A stretch of DNA of 64,000 nucleotides from contig JADLAK010000006.1 of the NCBI GenBank assembly GCA_020848275.1, forward strand, positions 91,412 through 155,411, given 5' to 3'. The DNA is from Planctomycetota bacterium. GTDB taxonomy: Bacteria; Planctomycetota; UBA8742; UBA2392. This document shows, in pieces, positions 59,443 to 64,000 of this stretch. Position numbers and translations under genes: made by a program. The notes under the pieces are model-generated. The model was not told where the DNA came from. It worked only from the letters and a program-made list of their open reading frames with translations, and did not search any database. Each line of letters opens with the position of its first letter. The first letter of the stretch is position 1.

Positions 59443-60881
59443 TAGAACGACCCCACGATGAACCAGCGATCGGCGCGGCGCATCAGCCACCAGCGCGCGC
59501 CGTTTTCGTCCTCGACGAGGAAGTAGTCGCGTTCGGCGTCGTCGCCGCTCCACCAGCCGAAGTGGATGCGCTCGGGCCCCGAGATCGCGGCCAGTTTCGA
59601 GGCGCGCTTGCCGTCGCGCCAGCCCGTGGGTTTGCCGGCCTCGTCGCAATCGACGGCGACCTCGTGCGGCTCGAACACAACGGGTGGACGCAAGGCCGGC
59701 TCGCGCTGCGCCGTGGTCGCGGGCGGTGCGGTGAAGGGCCGCCATGTGAAGCTGAGTTCGGGGCGCGGGTCGGCGGTCGGCTCGGCACGGCTGACGGCGT
59801 CAGCGCCCAGGCGGCCGACGAGTTCATCGAGAAGCTCGACGAACGATTGTTCGCGCGCGGGATCGAAGTCGCCGAACAAGTCGCGTTGGTGCGCCACGAG
59901 AGAGCCGTGTGACGGCACGCGCACTTCCAACCCGTCGAACCAGCGTTCGCCCGTGTCCACGGTTTCGAAGCGGCCCGTGATCAACGCTGTCAACGAGCGT
60001 GAATCACGCGTCGGGCGCGAAAGCGCCATCTCGAAGTTGACGGGCGCTCCTTCGTGCGCGCGCAAGGTTACAGAGAGCGAAAGCGCGCCCGATGCCAGCG
60101 CCGAGAGCCGTTCGTCCAGCGCCACGGCAATACGGCGCAACGCGAATATCAAGCTGTCGCGGCGGTCCGTGGGGTCGACGAAGTCAAGGCGCTCGTTCAG
60201 GATTTCCGGCGCGCGCCAGGGCGTGAATTCCTCAACCGCGTCGCCGCGCAACTCACGCAGGCGTGTCAGCAGCGTTGCGCTGAATCTTGCCGGCAGCGTC
60301 TCCAGCGGCAGGTCCAGCAGCGCGCCGACGCTCGAAATTCCCAGCGCCGCAAGAAAATCGAGGTCCGATGCTTCCAGCCGCAGCGCGCGGACGGGCAACT
60401 CGCGCAGCGTGCGGCCCCGCCCCAGCGCCAGTGTGTAGGCGACCGTCGGGTTTTCGCCCAGGCCGATCATCACCGTGTAGCCCAGGCGCTCAAGAGACGC
60501 CGTCACGCCCGCGACCAGGGCGTCCTCGCCGCCCGCCGCACGTTCGCAACCCGTGATGTCGAGCAAGACTGTCTGCGGCGCGTGGATGAAAACGCGCGGC
60601 GTAAAACGCGTCATCGCCGCGGCCACGGAATCCAGCGCGGCGTCTTCTGCGGCGGTGTCGAGCGGCGCGAGCGCGAGGTTGGGCAGCATCGCGCGCGCCG
60701 CCGTCGCGGTCATGCCCGGCCGCACATTGGCGGTCAACGCGTCGCCGGACACGGCAACCAGCGTGACGCTGTCGCCGTGCTCAAGCGCGATCGCGAGGGG
60801 CCTAGCCTGCGCTTGCGGCGCGGAACGCGCCAACCTCTCGGTGCGGAAGAAGGGCAGATGTGCGCACAACCAACGAGTCAT
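59442..60881 (-). CDS. imuB: ImuB, Y-family polymerase-like mutasome subunit
   Basis: This 479-residue protein is Y-family-like but the usual DMDAFF motif is WLCAHLPFF, without the catalytic acids, as in other ImuB proteins that bridge polymerase and clamp. A candidate beta-clamp motif QRDLF lies at residues 332-336. ImuB brings ImuC to the replication fork. The ATG at 60881 is chosen as the family N-terminus; the imuA reading frame overlaps its first 80 bp. Its stop overlaps the dnaE2 start. Confidence 0.9.
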   Translation of the reverse strand: MTRWLCAHLPFFRTERLARSAPQAQARPLAIALEHGDSVTLVAVSGDALTANVRPGMTATAARAMLPNLALAPLDTAAEDAALDSVAAAMTRFTPRVFIHAPQTVLLDITGCERAAGGEDALVAGVTASLERLGYTVMIGLGENPTVAYTLALGRGRTLRELPVRALRLEASDLDFLAALGISSVGALLDLPLETLPARFSATLLTRLRELRGDAVEEFTPWRAPEILNERLDFVDPTDRRDSLIFALRRIAVALDERLSALASGALSLSVTLRAHEGAPVNFEMALSRPTRDSRSLTALITGRFETVDTGERWFDGLEVRVPSHGSLVAHQRDLFGDFDPAREQSFVELLDELVGRLGADAVSRAEPTADPRPELSFTWRPFTAPPATTAQREPALRPPVVFEPHEVAVDCDEAGKPTGWRDGKRASKLAAISGPERIHFGWWSGDDAERDYFLVEDENGARWWLMRRADRWFIVGSF

Positions 60882-61491
60882 TTTCCAGTTCGATGCGGAT
60901 CGGCCGCGGCATCGCGCCGCCGCGCGCGCGCAGGGTTTCAACGACGATGCAGCGGCCGGCGTCACTAGGTTCGGCGCGCAGTTTCAGCCGCAGCGCGCCC
61001 CAGCTCGCGCGCGAGAGTTCGCCGGGAGCGCGCATCAGGATGCAGGCTTGGCCCGAGTGCTCGGATGCCAGTTGCAGGCGGCGCAGCTCGGTGTCGGTCA
61101 GGCCGGGGATTGCGGCAATCGTCGCGCCGATATTTTTCTCGTGCGTAATGCGTTCCAGCGCCCAGAGCGCGCGCTTACGGTTGTTCTCGCGGATCACAAT
61201 CAGGCGGCGCAGGTTCACGCCCAGATACGCCGCGCCGGGCGGGAAGAAAGTCGCCGCGGGTTCAACCAGCGCGCACATTTTGTCTCGGACATTCGCCAGC
61301 GTGCGCAGGCCAAACCACCATCCGCCCTGCGCCGGCTCGCCGAAGATTTCCGTCAGTGCGCCGCGCGGCAATCCGCCGCCGAAATTCGCGTCGAGCGCGT
61401 CAATGCCCGTGGACAGCGGCGCGGGCAGGCTGCGCGCGTCGCTGAGTTTCAGCGACTGGATTGCGGCGAGCTTGTGGATGGCCTCGGACAT
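60802..61491 (-). CDS. imuA: ImuA, RecA/SulA-like mutasome protein
   Basis: This 229-residue protein matches ImuA in size and plan. LSTGIDALDANFGGGLPRGALTEIFG resembles the RecA N-core, but the Walker A is degenerate (GEPAQGG rather than GKT), as expected for ImuA. It ends ASAG after overlapping imuB. It is the first gene of the imuA-imuB-dnaE2 operon, followed by dnaE1. The tRNA-Gln gene lies 70 bp upstream. Confidence 0.85.
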   Translation of the reverse strand: MSEAIHKLAAIQSLKLSDARSLPAPLSTGIDALDANFGGGLPRGALTEIFGEPAQGGWWFGLRTLANVRDKMCALVEPAATFFPPGAAYLGVNLRRLIVIRENNRKRALWALERITHEKNIGATIAAIPGLTDTELRRLQLASEHSGQACILMRAPGELSRASWGALRLKLRAEPSDAGRCIVVETLRARGGAMPRPIRIELENDSLVVRTSALLPHREVGAFRAASAG

Positions 61492-61558
61492 GGACCGACC
61501 AGTTTACCATCCCCGGCGACAGGAGCCGCGCCGCGGTTAGGAAACCGCAGCCACAAAA

Positions 61559-61633
61559 TGGCTGGCCCGCCTGGACTCGAACCAGGAAAAGCAGAACCAA
61601 AATCTGCTGTGTTACCAATTACACCACGGGCCA
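61559..61633 (-). tRNA. tRNA-Gln (anticodon UUG), CCA encoded
   Basis: Read on the minus strand, TGGCCCG...CGGGCCA forms a 7-bp acceptor stem with discriminator G followed by an encoded CCA (61559-61561). The D arm contains GTGT...ACAC. The anticodon arm is GCAGA-TTTTGGT-TCTGC, giving UUG. The T arm is CCTGG-TTCGAGT-CCAGG. It decodes CAA. Confidence 0.95.
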
Positions 61634-61768
61634 ATTACGGGTGCTGTCGCGGAAGGGACTGCGCCGGTAAAGCTATAAATCGCCTGCAAACCCGCAAGGC
61701 GCGCGGCCTGCGCATTGACCCACACCCCTGTTGAGTTAGCTTGGAAGCAGCCTTCAGAGAGGCATGCT

Positions 61769-62671
61769 ATGAAAGCGGTGACCCTTCGTCTCGGGGACGG
61801 CGGGCTCGACGTCCTGCTCAAGCGCGTGCGCGAGGGCCAGGAACTCGGCTTCGAACAGTTCGATCTCGCCATCCAGTCGCCGCAAGCGGCCCTTGGCCGC
61901 ATCGTTGCCGCCCTCAAGCAGCATAATGTCAAGCTTTGCGCCGTGCGGCTGTCCGAGGCCCGCCAGAGCGCGGTTGTTTTCCGCAAGCCCGGTTACGCCA
62001 AGCTTGCTGCCCCCGACGCCGCGCTAAGCGAACGTTCGACGCAGATGGTGATCGAGACCGCCGAGCAACTGGGGCCCGCTCGCCCGAGTTTCCTGATCCT
62101 CGAGGGCGGGTTCCTCGACCTTCCGGGCTTGGCCGAACGCCAGCAGCAAGTCGACGAAGTCCTCAACAGCGCCGAGGCCGGCAAGGCCTGCGTGGCGCCG
62201 CAGGCGGCGATGAAATTCAGCACCGCCAAGGCGGACGCGCAGCTTGAGATTTTTTGCCGAAATTTGCACACGATCTGCCGCAAACTCGCGCCGCTGAAGG
62301 TCTGCCTGATCCCGCCGCCAAGCCCGTTTTCGCTGCTGACGCCCGAGCGCATGCAGCACGTATTCGAGGCGCTGGCCAAGGACGACCTTGGCTACTGGCA
62401 CGACACGGCCAGCGCCAACATGCTGGCCAAGCTCGGCGTCGCGAAGGCCGATGTCTGGATCACCAAGTTCTCGTCGCGGCTCAAGGGCGTGTACCTTGCC
62501 GACGCGCTGGGCGCGCACGGCGACCAGGCGCCGGGGCTTGGCGAAGTCGACTTCAAGAAGATCGCGCCGGAACTCGCCAGCGGCACCGTGCGCGTGCTGG
62601 TGGTCGAGGATTCATCGAGCACCAAGCTGCGTTTTGGCCACGATCACCTGTCAAAGGTGGGGATTTTCTAG
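61769..62671 (+). CDS. Sugar-phosphate isomerase/epimerase-like TIM-barrel protein
   Basis: This 300-residue protein has the xylose-isomerase-like TIM-barrel plan (GFEQFDLAIQSPQAALGRIV near the N-terminus; LKVCLIPPPSPFSLLTPERM; LGYWHDTASANMLAKLGVAK; then GEVDFKKIAPELASGTVRVL). Metal ligands are plausible at Glu (ILEGGF), Asp/His (WHDTA) and Glu (VVEDSS). The substrate is unknown. AGAGAGG precedes the ATG at 61769. It is followed 34 bp later by a DegT aminotransferase, so both may act on sugar derivatives. Confidence 0.75.
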   Translation: MKAVTLRLGDGGLDVLLKRVREGQELGFEQFDLAIQSPQAALGRIVAALKQHNVKLCAVRLSEARQSAVVFRKPGYAKLAAPDAALSERSTQMVIETAEQLGPARPSFLILEGGFLDLPGLAERQQQVDEVLNSAEAGKACVAPQAAMKFSTAKADAQLEIFCRNLHTICRKLAPLKVCLIPPPSPFSLLTPERMQHVFEALAKDDLGYWHDTASANMLAKLGVAKADVWITKFSSRLKGVYLADALGAHGDQAPGLGEVDFKKIAPELASGTVRVLVVEDSSSTKLRFGHDHLSKVGIF

Positions 62672-62705
62672 GTCGTCCGCCGCTGCGCACCGCTATCATT
62701 CGCAC

Positions 62706-63791
62706 ATGGCCACGAACTGGCGCATACCACTGACAAAAGCGAACACCACCAAGGCCGACATCGGGGCCGAGGCGCTGGCGTTTCGCAGCGGCGTGCGCTT
62801 TGGCGGCCCGCGGCAGGCCGAGTTCGAGCAACTCGTGGCGGCCTACGTCGGCGCCAAACACGCCATTGCCGTCAGCAACGCGCCCGGGCCGGTCTACATC
62901 GCGTTGCAGGCCGCTGACGTCGGTTACGGCGACGAAGTCATCCTCAGCGCTTTCGACACCTACGACAGCGCGTGCGCCATCGAGCTCGCGCACGCGCGCT
63001 GCATCTTCGTCGATATCGACCCGATCAGCCTGAACTTCGACAGCCGCAAGATCGGCAGCAACGCGACGGAACGCACGAAGATCGTGCTGGCGGTGCACTC
63101 GCTGGGCATGTCGGTCGAGGCGGCGTGGGTGTGCGAGCAGGCGGAGACTTACGGCCTGACGGTGATCGAGGACGCCGGCGGCGCGCTGGGCGCCAACGTT
63201 GCGGGCAAGCGTGTGGGCGCGGGGCACCTTGGCAGAGCGGCCTGTTTTCGCTTTGGCAAGGAGCAGGCGATTTCGATCAACGGCGGCGTGATCACCACCA
63301 GCGACGACGAGTTCGCGCGCCGCTGCCGCGAGGTTATCCGCAAAGGTGCGGGCGAGCCGCTGGACGAAGTCTCGGCGGCGACTGCGACGGGGCAGCTCGC
63401 GACGTTGGATGAAACACTCGCGCGCCGCCAGCGCATCGCCGACCATTATCGCGGCCGTTTGCGTGCGCTAAAGGACTTCCTGATTTTGCCGACGGAAATC
63501 GCCGGCTACAAACGCGCCTGGAGCCGCTTTGCGCTGATCGCGCGCGAACACGCCGATCCGCAGCACTTCATCGACGTGCTGGAGGACCGCGGCGTGCAGT
63601 GCGGCCGGCCCGAAGGCGGCGCGACGTATTTGAATGAGCCGTTTGCGAGCAAATACGGCCTGACTTACGGCCATTGCCCGATTGCCGAGGGCGTGGCGAA
63701 CAAACTTTTCTTCGTGCCGTTCTTCACGACGATGACGCAGCAGGAGGTGGATTTCACCTGCGATTTGATTGACGAAGCCGCAAGATCGTAA
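62706..63791 (+). CDS. DegT/DnrJ/EryC1-family PLP-dependent aminotransferase
   Basis: This 361-residue protein matches sugar-nucleotide aminotransferases: N-terminal RFGGPRQAEFEQLVAAYVGA, the PLP-Asp region VIEDAGGALGA and a Lys in CFRFGKEQAISINGGVITTS (the Schiff-base position). The binding-loop segment SNAPGPVYIAL replaces the usual SGTxALxLAL. It probably transaminates a ketosugar nucleotide or related substrate. The ATG at 62706 is preferred. No nucleotide-sugar genes are nearby. Confidence 0.88.
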   Translation: MATNWRIPLTKANTTKADIGAEALAFRSGVRFGGPRQAEFEQLVAAYVGAKHAIAVSNAPGPVYIALQAADVGYGDEVILSAFDTYDSACAIELAHARCIFVDIDPISLNFDSRKIGSNATERTKIVLAVHSLGMSVEAAWVCEQAETYGLTVIEDAGGALGANVAGKRVGAGHLGRAACFRFGKEQAISINGGVITTSDDEFARRCREVIRKGAGEPLDEVSAATATGQLATLDETLARRQRIADHYRGRLRALKDFLILPTEIAGYKRAWSRFALIAREHADPQHFIDVLEDRGVQCGRPEGGATYLNEPFASKYGLTYGHCPIAEGVANKLFFVPFFTTMTQQEVDFTCDLIDEAARS

Positions 63792-63904
63792 TCAGCTTCC
63801 GGATTTGCGGGTGCGCGCCAGGGCTTTGCGCGATGCTCGCCGCAAGCAGAAACCGGCACGTAATCTTGAAAATGCTCTAAGCGGTCCAAGATAATTGTCT
63901 TTAG

Positions 63905-63997
63905 GTGGCGCGGACATTCCTGTCCGCGGTGGCGAGCTTTGCGAGCCACAATTCGACCGGCTACGCCGGTCGGGCGGACAAGAATGTCCGCCCCACA
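63905..63997. repeat. Cluster of GTGGC-bordered hairpins at the right end
   Basis: GCGGACA-TTCC-TGTCCGC (63910-63927), a GTGGC...GCCAC arm pair (63929-63949), CGACCGGC-TAC-GCCGGTCG (63954-63972) and GGCGGACA-AGAA-TGTCCGCC (63973-63992) occupy the last 90 bp. The first and last share the GCGGACA stem in related copies. The right end of the window cuts the region. Confidence 0.7.
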
Positions 63998-64000
63998 ACT

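Noticed and set aside
63792..63998. Small open frames at the right end
   Set aside because: The sequence is a hairpin repeat cluster; no ribosome-binding site or protein features.

Overview
The window is about 65% GC, gene-dense chromosomal DNA from a Gram-negative bacterium with many lipoproteins, outer-membrane-type proteins and large secreted Ig/propeller proteins. A Ser/Thr kinase with a DLG motif, an LRR lipoprotein, a DUF4394 protein, a MtfA peptidase and repeat-rich intergenic DNA are compatible with a Planctomycetota-like or related uncultured lineage. This is an inference from gene content, because no rRNA lies in the window. There are no phage genes, transposases, CRISPR arrays or integrases.

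Layout. 1-3.2 kb: minus-strand operon (VOC protein, DGPF/YCII protein, start of a GNAT gene), then a DoxX-like gene and an XRE regulator. 3.3-7.0 kb: small membrane protein plus a 1140-residue secreted protein with 7+7 propeller-like repeats. 7.4-10.9 kb: 3-hydroxyacyl-CoA dehydrogenase, isochorismatase-like protein, PPC-type lipoprotein, TPR protein. 11-18 kb: rpmB, tmk, LRR lipoprotein, Ser/Thr kinase, His-rich membrane protein, molbindin-like protein, cyclophilin. 18-25 kb: swivel-first aconitase-family enzyme, DUF4394 protein, diiron protein, ArnT-like membrane protein, NmrA-type SDR. 24.8-28.7 kb: ECF sigma, membrane partner and secreted STN-like protein, then miaB. 28.7-36 kb: lipoproteins, thiolase, secreted Ig-repeat protein, mtfA. 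36-46.6 kb: disordered Arg-rich protein, prfB with a programmed frameshift, two secretin-like lipoproteins, TraF-like outer-membrane protein, bifunctional nuclease, comM/yifB, folD. 46.7-52 kb: RND pump and adaptor, thpR. 52-61.5 kb: dnaE1 followed by dnaE2-imuB-imuA, a complete mutasome cassette. 61.5-64 kb: tRNA-Gln(UUG), TIM-barrel epimerase, DegT aminotransferase.

The most striking feature is non-coding. Many intergenic gaps hold imperfect palindromes whose two arms are tandem runs of a short unit, usually exactly 7 nt (elsewhere 6, 9 or 10). The unit differs at every locus. One heptad palindrome lies in frame inside miaB. A second family of short hairpins, often edged by GTGGC/GCCAC, has stems that vary with compensatory changes. 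Repeat-like inserts also appear inside mtfA, the ECF sigma linker and the His-rich protein. Three secreted proteins share a Gly/Asp-Cys, hydrophobic, poly-Arg C-terminus, suggesting a shared C-terminal sorting pathway.
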